A stretch of 64,000 bases of DNA from Odontesthes bonariensis. Lineage: Eukaryota > Chordata > Actinopteri > Atheriniformes > Atherinopsidae. A program made the position numbers and the translations under genes. The notes under the pieces were generated by a model. The model was not told where the DNA came from. It did no database searches and saw only the letters and a program-made list of their open reading frames with translations. This document shows positions 1 through 11,900 of this stretch, piece after piece (the stretch's first letter is position 1; each line of letters begins with the position of its first letter). Where the stretch lies: NCBI RefSeq assembly GCF_027942865.1, contig NC_134515.1, forward strand, positions 32,119,449 to 32,183,448, written 5' to 3'.

Positions 1-129
1 TGGTAAGAGTACTTTGAAAAACTTTTGTTTCTCTGTAAATTTATGAAGGGTGAAAACATAATGATTTGTACGGTCCCTGCTCCTCTGTTGGTCTTTGTGT
101 AAGCAATTAATTTGTGCCAGTATAACACT

Positions 130-480
130 ATACTACACAGCGTGTACATGGGAGTGCCTCAAGGAAGTTGTTTTGGGCCACTCAGTTTTCACTATTGATC
201 TTTCATTAGTTACTTATAAAGATACATGTGTCACTGTACACTGATGGCTAGGACAATTAGCAATTTAAAGACTAATCTTAAACAGGAGCTGAAGTTGATT
301 GTTGACTGGATTTGTCATGATAAATTTTGAATGTTTCCAAAACAACTATCATTGGAATATGGACTAATTTCCCCCTATGTTCAAAACCAAAGTGTAATCT
401 TAGTATAAATAGCATATGAACAAGGCAGGTGAAAGTTAACATAGATGAAAAATGATTATAAACACATCTGGGATGGGAAC
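130..480 (+). mobile_element. Fossil LINE reverse transcriptase fragment
   Basis: The plus strand reads MGVPQGSCFGPLSF, a non-LTR reverse transcriptase motif, then a decayed stretch ending in LKQELKLIVDW and VNIDEK, with frame breaks and stops. The spacing of these motifs matches the RT palm to thumb region of CR1/L2-like LINEs. No intact ORF remains and the left part lies outside the window. Confidence 0.6.
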
Positions 481-540
481 TAAAATGGAGAATAGTCGAT
501 AATTAGTAAAAATGTTTAACACAACAAACAAGGGATTCAA

Positions 541-3500
541 GCTTTGGTTTAGTCTCATGTAATTGATTACTCTTTATTAGTTTTGTCCCATACCCCACAA
601 GGTAATATATATAAAAGCATGTGCAGCTCTTTCTTTTGAACTAATGTTCTGAAAATGCACGACTCTGTTGGTTTCAAGTTAAAAAAATGTAAAAAGAATA
701 TTATTTTAAAAAGGAAATTCATCAGTAAATATATATATCAGTGTATATTTTTTGCATTCAGACTAAGGAAGCTGCTGCTATATGAAAGCTAATGGGAATC
801 TTAATGAAAAACAAACATGCACTACATGCTAGTAAAGTCAAACCTATTGTGTAGAAGGGGTGGGACATAATTTTTAATAAATTGATTAATAGCACTGATA
901 GTGAGTTGGAATCAGAGATAAATGCATCTTAATGTGTTTATGTATTTGTCAGTAAAGATGAAAAAGTAAAACTTAAAAACAAAACAAAAATGTCCTCATC
1001 GGCAAAGTTTGAATTGTGGCCAAATGCAAATTATGATGTCATTACCTGTTCATCAAAACTTTGCATTCAGTTAGAATAAATGCTTAATACGGTGTGTATT
1101 CTTTAAAAAAGAAAGAAAGAAAGAAAAAGCCTTTTTCATTTGAATTAGTCTTTTTACTCTTGATTAAAGCTGCTACTGCACTAATAACATCTGCCCTACA
1201 TATGCTAATGCATATGCTGATTTGAGGGAACACCCCACAGAGAGAGATGCCAATCCTAAAAAGTGAAAAAATGAACACAGTAAATCTTAAATATCTTTCA
1301 GTAAACTTCATCATAAAAACAGTCTATGTATAGTAAATTAAAAAAAACATTTCTGCCTCTTATGTTGCACATATTTGCAGCGAAACCTGCAGCTGAGGTG
1401 GATAAGTAGGCTGCAGCGAGCCAACAAGCTGATCTGCAATAACGAGCACACTGAGGGAACTGTTCTGACCAGGCTCCAGTAAACTGGCCCAGGCCTCTGG
1501 CTGGGGGATCCTGGGGTCCCAGCACCCACCCACCAGGGCCCTACACGGAGTTACCAGCAGCAGCTGTCGCACCGGCCATCACAGTCTGACCAACGCCGCC
1601 TGTCACTCACCCAGCAGAGGGCCGTCAATCAGGTTGCACCCAGGAGGGAGCTGGAGGCAGGCCACTGCCCGGCCTTAAACAAAGACATACTTACATTTGC
1701 AAGCGGTTTCAGCGCCACTACTATTTTGAAAGAATGATAGAGTGGCCCTGATAAGAGTAATGACAAAGCACAAAGACTGGAAGGGGGTCTGAGAAGAGGG
1801 GGTCAAATAGTAAAGAGGTGGGAAAGCTTGATAACATTCACACTTGGCTTACATCTCCCATTTGTGTTGGCGTCCCAGGAAAATCCCATTAAGGAAGAAT
1901 ACGGGAGCTGGTTGGAGACCAACATATGATCACTGTCAATAGTTGTCCTTCTAAATTTGAACTTAGTTAATAATTACATATGTTTCTTTTTTCTTTTTTA
2001 ATCTACACACTTTTGATCTAATTTGTCTTTTTTATTGATCAATAGTTTCCTGTGATAAAATTCCATCCTGTCTGGTTCAGTTTCAATGAGCCTTTGTCAA
2101 TCCAGCAAAAATAAACTAACAAGCAATAGGTGTTAAAGACTATTGATTCTCTTTTGGCTTTTGTTGTCTCGTTCACACCTTCCTCTTAGCTATTCTAAGT
2201 GCTTGTTTCGTCCCTTTTGTCAGCTTGTAGGTTGGGGATATTCTTTAATTGAAGTCACACCCAAAGCTATTGTCCTGACCTGCTCACCACCACTTGCACT
2301 GTCATTCTGCTTTTTATCCAGAATTAACACCTTCTTTTTAGTGAGTCATAATGTGGAATAAGCACAGGATTTGTAAATAAATGGGGACACAGGGCAGGCA
2401 CTGTTTCAGCACAGTACAGCAGCTCAGGTGTTATCAGAGATGAAGATAATTTCATCCTCTTTGCTATCTCGTATTATCTCTTTTAGGTACAGGACAACCA
2501 TGCTCCATTTGGTCACCTTTCTCTCCTGTAAACGACTGACATCCTAACAACAAACAGTGCCACCAAAACCTGTCAGAGCAGGACCAACACCTGCATTGTA
2601 GCAAAGCTGCCAAAAAAGGAAGAGAATGAAAGAAGTTCTACAAGCAGGACAAAAGCTGCAGCCCTGAGCTGTTTGTGTTGGGAGATAGACTACTGATGCC
2701 ATAAGCCTTCTTCTCTTTACTCTCTACTTGGCCCATTGTTGTTCTTGTACAAATTTGCTTTAGGCTATGTGGACCCCACCCAAATAAATTCCTCCTTCCC
2801 CTCCGCCTTCTCTGCTTTTTGGTTTCTGTTGGTACAACAGCAGCTCTTTCTCCATAAAGCCTTATACCAAAAAACATATCAAAAAATTTTCATTAATCAA
2901 TAATTGTTATATCACAAAGAAAAAACAGCACATTATGAGAAGCTGAAACTTGGTCACGAGTCACAATTTATTGCATGAAAATTAGAGAAAATTTAAAATA
3001 CTAATTTTTCTAACAGTTTCAGTTTTTTAGCCACATTCCTTTCACAGTCTCTGAAATTATATCGAACACATACAACAGTATTCTCATTGATAATCACTTG
3101 GAATACTGTTTCATTCAACACACTTTTTGTGCTATAAAATCAATAATATATATATGTTTTCACATCTCTTCAGATTCCAAATCAGTTACAGTACATTCAG
3201 TTGTTTAGGTTAGAATTGCTGAAGGAAAGTGGGAATATGCTAGTGAGGTGATTAAAAGAATATAGACCTTCACTAGATAAAGATTGAATAAATATTTGAA
3301 GAAAAAAATAAAAAATGGTCCAGGTAGGAGGTGAGTCTTTTGGATGCCACTCTCTAGTTCTGGACAATTCCCTCCAACCACCTAACAGACTTTTTAATCT
3401 TTAACTTTCCTGTGTATAATTTCCTTTGTAGTTCAAAAGGAATTGAGAACATTACACAGTTCCACTACACAGTGGATTTTATCTCGTGGTAGAGCCATGT

Positions 3501-4552
3501 ACTCCACAGATGAAACTGAGTGTGTTGGATTAAAAAGACTCATCTTTGCCTCTGACACAAAATTCAGTCAAACTATAGCAGAGCAACAGAAACATAAACT
3601 TCAAATAAAACTATCATTTGATTGTAAACTGTAACCTGATAGTTTCTTAAATTTCTCGACATCAAAGGTAATATCAAACATTTCTGACTTTGAGGATTTT
3701 CTTCTTTAGATGATGCCTTTGAATGTCTGCATTTCAAATTGGCTGACAATGTATATTAAAGTACAAAAGATGCTACTTGTGTTTCCTTTATTTTATCTTT
3801 TGATTAATGGCAGGATTTTTTTTAATATTACCCAACTGTATCTTACTAAGTGATAACTGACAGAAAACTGTTAGTTTGCTGCAACAAGGCAATAAATGCA
3901 TTAATTTGTACAGTTTTGTCTTCTCTCTTTCCTATTATCTTTCCAAATTTAACTCATTCTTAACTGCTTAGAAGTCAAGAATACCTATGTAAAATGTGAG
4001 TTTGATATGTTTTTGGGAGTCGCTTACATGTTAGAAATGGATTGGAAAGTTCTTCTTAGGTTTATTAAATCAAACATTATATGGACGTGTATTCAGAAAT
4101 ATTTTTTTATATTTGTAAATGTTAAGGAAAAGGAGTTAAAATGTTTTTTTTTAAAGTGAGTGTCATCAAAAGTAAAATGAAGAAAACACACAATTTTCAA
4201 GGCCAAGAAATACATAAGCTTTTTTTTAACTTAAAACCAAAGTTAAAAAAACAAGAAAAGAAACAGGAAACAGTTCAATATATTTGTGGATTATCAACAA
4301 AATTAGAGGACGGCTAGCTGTAAACTGAAAAAGAATGCTGTCATAATCTCTGCAGCTCTGGCTGCGACATCAAAGCGCTGCGAATAACACAACCAACACT
4401 ACTACTAATACTGTTAATAAAGCAGCCAAAATAATGGCTGATAAGAGAGCTGTGCTCCTTTGAACAAAAACACTGATCTGCGTTGTGGCTCTTTTGAAGG
4501 TCATGAGGGGGGGAGAGCAGAATAAGAAGTGTAATCTTCCCCTGTTATCTCT

Positions 4553-4553
<1 letters not shown>
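541..4553. other. Upstream flank of irx7, no gene seen
   Basis: Mostly AT-rich DNA with no exon-like frame. The one marked compositional change is the GC-rich segment near 1490-1680, listed separately. Confidence 0.5.
1490..1680. promoter_or_regulatory. GC-rich island 4 kb upstream of irx7, candidate regulatory element
   Basis: A sharply bounded GC-rich segment inside AT-rich DNA, with runs such as CTGGCCCAGGCC and GGGGTCCCAGC. No reading frame with domain content was found. Iroquois genes are usually flanked by conserved enhancers, so this is an inferred candidate only. Confidence 0.25.

Positions 4554-4618
<65 letters not shown>
4554..4618. repeat. (CA)n microsatellite, about 65 bp
   Basis: Uninterrupted CA dinucleotide run about 0.9 kb upstream of the irx7 TATA box. 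The long cysteine/valine reading frame on the minus strand here is only this repeat. Confidence 0.97.
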
Positions 4619-4619
<1 letters not shown>

Positions 4620-5439
4620 TAGCATCTGTTATCTCACAATTATCATTTACATTAGTCAACACCTGTTTCACTTAACCTCGTTTAATTAGGGCCATTGAAA
4701 CGTTGAAAACTATGCCATCAATCTGTGGAGGGGCACTTTGTTGTGGTTCGTATTTGGTCATTAGATCATTTGGGGGCATCGCTCTCATTCTGGTTTATTA
4801 AAAAGACCTGCAAGAGCTCCGGATCCAGTGGTTTCCTCTGGAACTCTTACGCGCGCGTAAAAGTATTTCTTGTCTATTTGCCTAATGTGATGCTGTTTCG
4901 TTGATTAATTCAATTGACACAACTGGAGGTGCTGAAGTGTCAGAAACAGCAGCAGAAACTGGCGGGATGTTGTTAACTGAATTCGAGCCGTGTTTTTTCT
5001 GAACTCTCCACCGATTAGTGCGAGACATGGGAAGTGTTGAAATAGTAATAAAAAATTACATCAAACAGCCGAGAAACCCAATGAAAAGATGGAAATATAA
5101 AAGTGGGAAGAATGCCTACAGGTCTCCAAACTTCCACTTTTGCAAATGTAGCCTGCAGTTTGTGAGCTTTGAGATGTTTTTAGAGCAGAAACGCGGTTTG
5201 TGAATTAGATGTTTTGTGTCGAGAAGGGTCTTTCTCCACTTCTCCTAAGAAGGCTGTTGCATTTGAATTGAAAGTTCGGTTCTCTCCAGAGATCACCGCG
5301 ACGCGATAAGACGCATATATTTAGCCTCTCCATGACAAACACTAAAAGGAACAGCGGAGAGCGTCTTTGATGGGATTTGTTGCCAGTGAAAGCTGTAGGT
5401 CTTTTGAACGTATTAGTCAGTCACTACCAGAAGGGACCT

Positions 5440-5460
5440 CCCCCCCCCCCCCCCCCCCCC
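5440..5460. repeat. poly(C) tract in the irx7 proximal promoter
   Basis: Twenty-one C residues in a row, followed by TTCTCCCCCC, 40 bp upstream of the TATA box. This is a G-rich minus strand with quadruplex potential. The exact length may be a sequencing or assembly estimate. Confidence 0.9.
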
Positions 5461-5500
5461 TTCTCCCCCCTGCACACACACACACGCTGGCAGCTGGGTG

Positions 5501-5510
5501 TATATAAATA
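5501..5510 (+). promoter_or_regulatory. TATA box of irx7
   Basis: TATATAAATA lies 55 bp upstream of the start codon, so a transcription start near 5530 and a short 5' UTR are expected. A 21-bp C tract and a short CA run lie immediately upstream. Confidence 0.7.
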
Positions 5511-5564
5511 GATCTAGGAGGCTGGATTGCCCCTCAGACCTGAATATCCTGGAGCGCAGGAAAG

Positions 5565-5795
5565 ATGCCCGCATCACAAACTGGATTTGGTAACTTCTTC
5601 TTGGAGAGGAACATCAGCATGCCAACTGGATATCAGATCCCGGTGCTGGGATGCCCGCCGGGTGTACAGCAGCAGCAGCAGCAGCAGCAGGCTCAGCATC
5701 TGGCGGCGATGGCAGCTGGGGTTCCCATAACATACTCAGGACTACAAGGATACAACTTTATCCCTTATCCACACCACAGACATATCGCACACATG
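5565..5795 (+). CDS. irx7: irx7 coding exon 1
   Basis: Encodes residues 1-77, ending HRHIAHM just before a GTGAGT donor. It contains the CAG-coded Q8 run and a Tyr/Pro-rich segment (YNFIPYPHH). Intron 1 is only 182 bp. Confidence 0.87.
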
Positions 5796-6751
5796 GTGAG
5801 TTGATCGTTCACAAAACAAACGACTTTGTCACTGAGTTTGACATTAGGCTATAGTTTTTTTTTTTTTTTTAGATTGTTTCCCTAATCTGAACAGGGAATT
5901 ACTATCACCATCCACTAAGGTTAAATGGTCTTGTCAAAATATGCACATGCTTATGTTCCTTGTTTTAAATCTTCCAGAGCAATGCTTTCGATTTGAAGGC
6001 CACCTCTTCCTACCACCACGCTCTCTTGGCTCGTGGGGGTGCTTTCTACCCTCCCTACCGTTCGGGAGCCGCCGAAGATCCCGCCAGGGTCGCCAAAGTG
6101 GCCACCCGAGAGAGCACCGGCGCGCTGAAGGCCTGGCTGAACGAGCACCTGAAGAACCCGTACCCAACCAAGGGCGAGAAAATCATGCTCGCCATCATCA
6201 CCAAAATGAGCCTGACGCAGGTCTCCACCTGGTTCGCCAACGCAAGGCGACGTCTGAAGAAGGAGAACAGGGTCAGCTGGGCGTCGAAGGGGAAATCAGA
6301 CGAGGAGGATGAGGACCAGGAGGGAGAGAGCGACGAAGAAGAGGGCCCTTTGCAGAAATGTCATTTAGATGAGCGAGAAGAGGCAGAGCCTCAAAGTGGC
6401 CGCGCAGAGGCCGACGAGCAGGTCGGGAGCGAGCTGGAGAGCTGCGCACCTGTGGATGTGCGCCTGGAGATTCCTCCGCTGCGCAGCAGCGAGCAGGAGG
6501 ACAGAGGACATGGAGCCGTCAACAGAGTTGAAAACAGTGATTCTAACCACACGCCCTCTGCTTTGGAAAGTAAAGACAACAGCGTGAGTCAGAAACCCAA
6601 AATCTGGTCTTTGGCAGAAACCGCCACTTCAGAGACTGTGAGGAAACCCGTGGACAGTATTTACCACCCCGTCGGGCGGCTGTGGGCAGACTGGGCGTCA
6701 CGAAACGGACTCTTTCTTCCAGCATATTACACAAATCGTGAAATAGTCTGA
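5565..6751 (+). CDS. irx7: Iroquois-class TALE homeobox transcription factor, probably irx7 (two coding exons)
   Basis: Iroquois proteins are nuclear DNA-binding regulators of neural, retinal and other patterning. Exon 1 is 5565-5795 (donor GTGAGT) and exon 2 is 5978-6751 (acceptor CTTCCAG); the join is in phase and gives 334 aa. Residues about 112-174 form a TALE homeodomain with the three-residue loop extension PYP (138-140), helix 3 [13 protein letters not shown], and the Iroquois-like stretch [16 protein letters not shown]. An acidic serine/glutamate run follows (about 184-200). Near the C-terminus [12 protein letters not shown] (about 284-295) is the conserved Iroquois C-terminal motif. 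An eight-glutamine run sits in the N-terminal part. The start is the first ATG after the TATA box and begins [12 protein letters not shown]. The protein is shorter than typical Irx1-6 (roughly 400-550 aa) and its homeodomain has family-unusual residues ([12 protein letters not shown]), which fits the small, fast-evolving teleost irx7. Class is certain; the exact paralogue (irx7 versus a divergent irx4-like gene) is inferred. Confidence 0.88.
5667..5690 (+). repeat. (CAG)8 coding microsatellite
   Basis: Eight perfect CAG codons encode Q8 in the N-terminal region of irx7. Such a run is expected to vary in length between individuals. Confidence 0.9.
5978..6751 (+). CDS. irx7: irx7 coding exon 2 (homeodomain, acidic region, C-terminal Iro motif)
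   Basis: Begins [11 protein letters not shown] after a CTTCCAG acceptor and runs 257 codons to TGA at 6749-6751. The whole homeodomain and C-terminus lie in this exon. Confidence 0.9.
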   Translation, partial: SNAFDLKATSSYHHALLARGGAFYPPYRSGAAEDPARVAKVATRESTGALKAWLNEHLKNPYPTKGEKIMLAIITKMSLTQVSTWFANARRRLKKENRVSWASKGKSDEEDEDQEGESDEEEGPLQKCHLDEREEAEPQSGRAEADEQVGSELESCAPVDVRLEIPPLRSSEQEDRGHGAVNRVENSDSNHTPSALESKDNSVSQKPKIWSLAETATSETVRKPVDSIYHPVGRLWADWASRNGLFLPAYYTNREIV

Positions 6752-6896
6752 ACGAACAATGTGGAGACAAAAGAAGGACTTTTTATTCTCCACAACTTTT
6801 TGCACTTTATTCAAACCTCACGGACCCCTGAAGTTTGCATTGACATGAAAATCCGTTGTGAAACCAACCAAAGACGAAGCAAGTTGTGTTATTGTA

Positions 6897-6982
6897 AATA
6901 AACCTAGATGTATTTTTCCACCACCAAGATGTAAATTATGTTTCCTTTGTCTTTCCATAAAGAAGTATTTTGATAAAATAAA
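6897..6982 (+). terminator. irx7 poly(A) signals
   Basis: Two AATAAA hexamers, at 6897-6902 and 6977-6982, lie 145-230 bp after the stop codon. They predict a short 3' UTR ending near 7000. Confidence 0.6.
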
Positions 6983-8379
6983 CTTTGTCTTAAAGCGACA
7001 TCTGACTTGTATGCGTTTAGCTTTGGCTACACCTCACACACGTGGAATCAAAGTTAAAGTTGAAACAGCACAGAAGTTAGTCATTAGTTGCATATCAAAC
7101 CCAAGTCTGTTCAGTCCTTCACAGCGGGTTTAAGGTGCCCTAGCTGGGTAATCCCTGCCATTAAACCTCAAACTAAAAGCTGGTTAGTCTCCACATTCCT
7201 GTGTGAATCCAAGTGCAGGCCACATTTTTTCCCGTAAAGTTTGAAATACCTTTTTTTTTTTCTTAAGATCAGTATTCAGGCCGGTATACGTGTTAGACTC
7301 CTTTTGGAGTTGCTATGATGTTTCACTGTAAATCACAATGGTTTCTTGGTAAATTCAAAGGGCCTTTAATCCGTGAATGATAACAAAGCGGAGGGGAGAG
7401 CGTCTTATCATCTGTTCTCACCTCCATGCAAATCTTTACCAACAAGAACACACAGGCAGATCAGCTTCTATCTGAGCCTCTTTTCTCAAAACAAAATACA
7501 ATTTCAATGCAATATCTTAACATGAAATTTTAAAAAGGTTCCTGTCGGTAAAACTAGTTTGCCTACATATTGGTTTGGACTTTTCCTTTATACAGCATAT
7601 TTGCTGCTTCACTTGCAATACCAGTGAAAGTCGCTCCACAGTGGAACTCTGGCGCCCCTCTAAGGATGTCAGTAGTAACTACAAGCAAAGTAAATGCCCC
7701 ATAGAATGGTAGGACTGACAGTGGCAGGTGCATGTGAGACAAAAACTTTTTTTTTTTAAATCCTTTCAACGACAGACAAAAAGCCGTTTTACATCCACAC
7801 AGACTCGGTGAAATGTCCCCCGAAGTTCGTCAAAAGCTACACGATGACGCTTATAAACAGTAACTACCAATAGCTGATTTGGCTAATTTTGTTGGAACTA
7901 ATTTATTATTGTAGGAACACAGCTGGCACACAGCAGATGCAAGTGGAGCCAAACTGAAAGCTTCACTTGCTGTCGCATAAACCAAAGCATTCTGGAAACA
8001 ATCCCCATGTGGTTTGAGTGAGGCCTGGGTGATGTCACACTGTGACCACCTTCTTAAAACAAGAATTCAGTTTCAATGCATAATAACACGTTGTGGTATT
8101 ATGTGTAAGTAAAAAACATAAGCCAACTTAATAATGATTAAATCAAAATGCAACCTAGTTAAAAAAGAAAACAACAAAAAAAAAAGTACCATGATAATAC
8201 ATCTTAGCGTAACTATCTTCTTACAATGTTATACCACATAGTTTCAGCACAATTTACATTACATTTACATTTACACTTGGGTTTAAAATATAAATCTTAA
8301 GGTTTGAAATATCTGTATGAAAGAAATATGACACGACAGGGAACATTCATCAATTCACTTTCAATGCCCTGTTCAGACT
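6983..8379. other. Intergenic between the convergent irx7 and cd40 3' ends, no gene seen
   Basis: No exon-like frames. It probably includes the cd40 3' UTR at its right side; on the minus strand a poly(A) hexamer is readable at 7902-7907, but its use is unproven. Confidence 0.4.
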
Positions 8380-8631
8380 TGCGGGGGAGCTGGGACATTC
8401 TCCAGAACAGGACGAAAGGTGGGGTACACCCTGGACGGGTCACCATTTCTCTAATAAATGGACTAATAAAGCCCAACAATGAGACAAGCCATATGCAATT
8501 TCAGTTACACCTACAGTCACTGTTAAAACTAACTGATCATGTTTTGAAACAGTGGGCGAAAGAAAAGCACCTGGAGAAAACCCCCACAAGAACAGAGGCT
8601 ACATGCTAACTCAACACAGAAAAGTCCCAGT
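8380..8631 (-). repeat. Degenerate dispersed teleost repeat, reverse orientation
   Basis: Contains the reversed landmarks GGGGTACACCCTGGACGGGT and CACCTGGAGAAAACCC, then a tract near CATGCTAACTCAACACAGAAA. This family is scattered through fish genomes and has an ATGGATGG tail. Other pieces are at 13553-13587, 25845-26030 and 34424-34590. It may lie within the cd40 3' UTR. Confidence 0.6.
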
Positions 8632-8700
8632 CAAGCTATGAGCTGTCATACAGCGAGGCAACAGTGCCAAGCACCACACCACAGCGCTGCCCGCAACAGG

Positions 8701-8919
8701 TCACACTTCATAGACTCCATGTGTCTGGGACTCCTGACGAGAGAGAACTTCCGCTTTCCCAAGTTCCTGAGCCACAAAGTTTCCATTTTCAGTTATTCCG
8801 TGGTCTTCTGTGGACATCTCCGGCACACTCAGCTCATCCTCGTTTTCCACTGGCGTCCTTAGCTCCTGTGTGGCTACTCTCTGCAGCTCATCTTCTGTAG
8901 TCAGACAGTCAACGCAGCC
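8701..8919 (-). CDS. cd40: cd40 exon 9 (cytoplasmic tail and stop)
   Basis: Encodes 72 residues beginning GCVDCLTTEDELQRVATQ after TTTCCCAG and ending HGVYEV-stop. It is acidic and holds the candidate TRAF sites. The QELGKAE segment resembles the C-terminal tail of mammalian CD40. Confidence 0.87.
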   Translation of the reverse strand, partial: GCVDCLTTEDELQRVATQELRTPVENEDELSVPEMSTEDHGITENGNFVAQELGKAEVLSRQESQTHGVYEV

Positions 8920-11900
8920 CTGGGAAAGCAAAACAATGCTGGATCAGGAATGAAATAATATCAAACACATCATATCAATTCCACGTCCCAAGAGCCAGCT
9001 TCAGTAGCCGAGGATCAGACCGCCAAGGTCCCTGCCTTCGGCCGCCGCCCAGCTCGTGGCGAAAAGTTGCTTCTGTCGTGTTTTATTTGGCAGCTCGTTC
9101 ATGCTCGCACTATTTTCTTAGCGGTGGCGGAGTAATATCAACGAACATCCCGTACAAAATGTCAAATAAAACACGACAGAAGCAACTTTTCACAACAAAA
9201 TTTGATATGGATTACCAGTGCACACCAGTAACCACTCCGGTGAGTTGATTATTTTGAAAACGGACGTTTATGGTGCTTTTACGGACCTATTAGGACATGC
9301 ACAAGGCTTGCCATTCTGAAGCAGGTTGAGAAGAATCAAAATTAGGCAAATACCGGAGACAGCAGTAAAATTCAAAAAAGCGGTGAGGGGGGTTCTAAAA
9401 CATTGCAGACGACTCATAAATGAGGCTTAATGTTGAAAATACCGCAGTTCCCCTTTAAGGATATCTTAACTCAGAGGTATCACAATGAAATGCTGGTAAA
9501 GAGTATTTGGTAACTTAACCTTTCAGCACATATATAGAACAATAACCAAACACAAGTGGTTTGGCTCTACTAGGAATATCTCACGATGAACCAACAACTG
9601 GTATTTACAGAGCAGGAGTGTAAGACTGTGGCCAAAGCTTTTAGAAAGTCAACTCTAGCTCTAAGACTATGCTAATCTATAGGGAGGCATATTATGGCTG
9701 TTATTGATACCAGTGGAGAGCGCATTTACAACTCATTGTGTAAAGCCCCTTTCAGACATGCACTCATTGCCACTAATCTGGCAAATTAATGTGTCTGAAT
9801 CGTATGTCAATTTTCAGCTACTTCCATACACCTCTGTATTGTTATGCAGTTGCTGTGCATTTAGCACACCAATATGAAACGTTGTGGCACTATAACACGA
9901 TTTTGTAAAAAAAAAAAAAACAGGATGAGGAAAATTTACAGAAAAGTGAACAATGTCTGAATGACGAATGCCATCAATTTAGATGATTTTTCAAGCCATT
10001 AACGTTACAAATCTCATGCCTGGAAAACACAGACACTGACTGTGGATTAAACAGCAAATGTAAATTATATTTCCTCTTGGCAACATTTCATAGAAAAGCT
10101 GGGATTTTTTTTTTTTTTTAACTATTAGATGTCACAGGAGAGGTGCATTTGTGATTCTGTATCCGATTAAACAAGGTGTCCCTGGTTGGTTACGGAGCTT
10201 TGTAGAAACAATCTGCATTGTTTATATTATGCAAATGAAGACAAACTCAAATTTACCTTCGCTGTTCCTTTCACGTACGTAGATTTATCTAACACACACA
10301 GAGGAAGGAAACACACAACTTGAGTACATCCAATGATTACTGATACTGGAAACATAGCGATAACATTTAGAGCTCAGCATACTTCGGCACAGGTAAAATA
10401 TGAATCCAGCGACAAATAAGCACGCAATCAGGACAGGAATGCAGATCACTATTAGATGACTCCGCTCCATTTCAGCTGTAAGACAAGAGAGGAAGAAACA
10501 CAATCACATACTGATCTTTACAGCCGTGTCACACAGATGAACTGTTTTATTTTCTCTCATAATACAAGAGAAATTGAAAATTGCTGAATTAATCAATTTA
10601 AGAATAAATGAACAGAAATATAAAGACATATGATGAAACATTAAAGAATATTAAAAGTTTTATATTTCAGCATTACTTCTGCAACTTCAATGTCTGCTGC
10701 ATACTTTCTTGTTAATTGAGGAGGGACAAAATAGGAAAGAAATAGGGCAAAGAGAACAAACATCAAACGCTTCCTTTTTTAATAAAAAAGGGATTCTTTA
10801 GCTATTAAAATGCTCTAGAGGCGACACAAATATGTAGCTTAAACACGGTGTGAGTGAAAGCTCTTGATCTCACACTCAAAACCACAAACCAACCTAAACT
10901 TAGAAAGACGTAGTATCTCATGTGTGAGCCAGTTTCATTTTGAGTAACGCACAGTATCTAACCACACAGCTGCAGATGGTAGGAGAGATAAAGGTTTGAA
11001 ACCTGTACAGTTCGTCAGCCTACACAAAACTTACCACATTGGTTGTCAGATATATCTGTTCCGCTTTGTTCAACGTGGTATCCTGCCTCACATCTGGAAG
11101 AATTTCACAACATTCCAATAAAGGACCACAGTTTTGTTATTGGCGACGCCACGAAGACATTAAAACAAGGGTGTGTGTGTGTGTGTGTGTATTTGGGTTG
11201 CAACGCTGTTTATGTTTATACAGAAATGCATTTCTGGTTTCAAAACTTACTCTGTCCATTTCTTACAAACGCCATCCCTTGAGCTCTCATTGGAATATGT
11301 TCCATGTGGACATTCCTGGCACACGGTGTCGTGCGTCTGATTGCCTTAAAGTTAAATGGGATTGTTAAAAACACACTCAGGCACAAAGCAGAAGCAGGAA
11401 TTATCGGTCTTTAAGGTCAGTTCACTACATCAAAAATATAGGTTGTACCTTTCAACTGAACTTGAAATCCCGGGCCACAGGCGCTGTCTTGCACGCAGGT
11501 CATACAGTCTCTGCTGGAGCAGTGGAACCCCTGTTTACACATGCAGGTGGTCTTTGTCTCCGTGCTCTTGTGGACTGCAACCTCATAGTTTTTATCTGAA
11601 AGAAGAAGAAGGGTCTCCAGCTGAGAGACGAGTAACAACGAAATCAACGAAAGAGCAAGTTTGTGTGAACTGTCACAGGCTCTTACTTGGGTCACAGTAA
11701 CGCTGAAGTTTACACTTGTCGTCTTTGGTGTATTTATCTTGATATTCGTTCTTCCCGCAGGCTTCACACGCAGGGACTGTACAAGTGCTATGGGGCAGCA
11801 TTTTGTTCCCTGCCAAGCAAGTTGTTATTGAACAGTGTTATGTTCCTCGAACACAAGTGGCAGATGGGCTTATAGTGAGAGTTTATAGTTCTCTAATAGC

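Noticed and set aside
4370-4615. Minus-strand frame rich in Cys-Val
   Set aside because: Produced by the CA microsatellite.
5934-6240. Minus- and other-frame ORFs over the homeobox
   Set aside because: Shadows of the irx7 exon caused by its high GC content.
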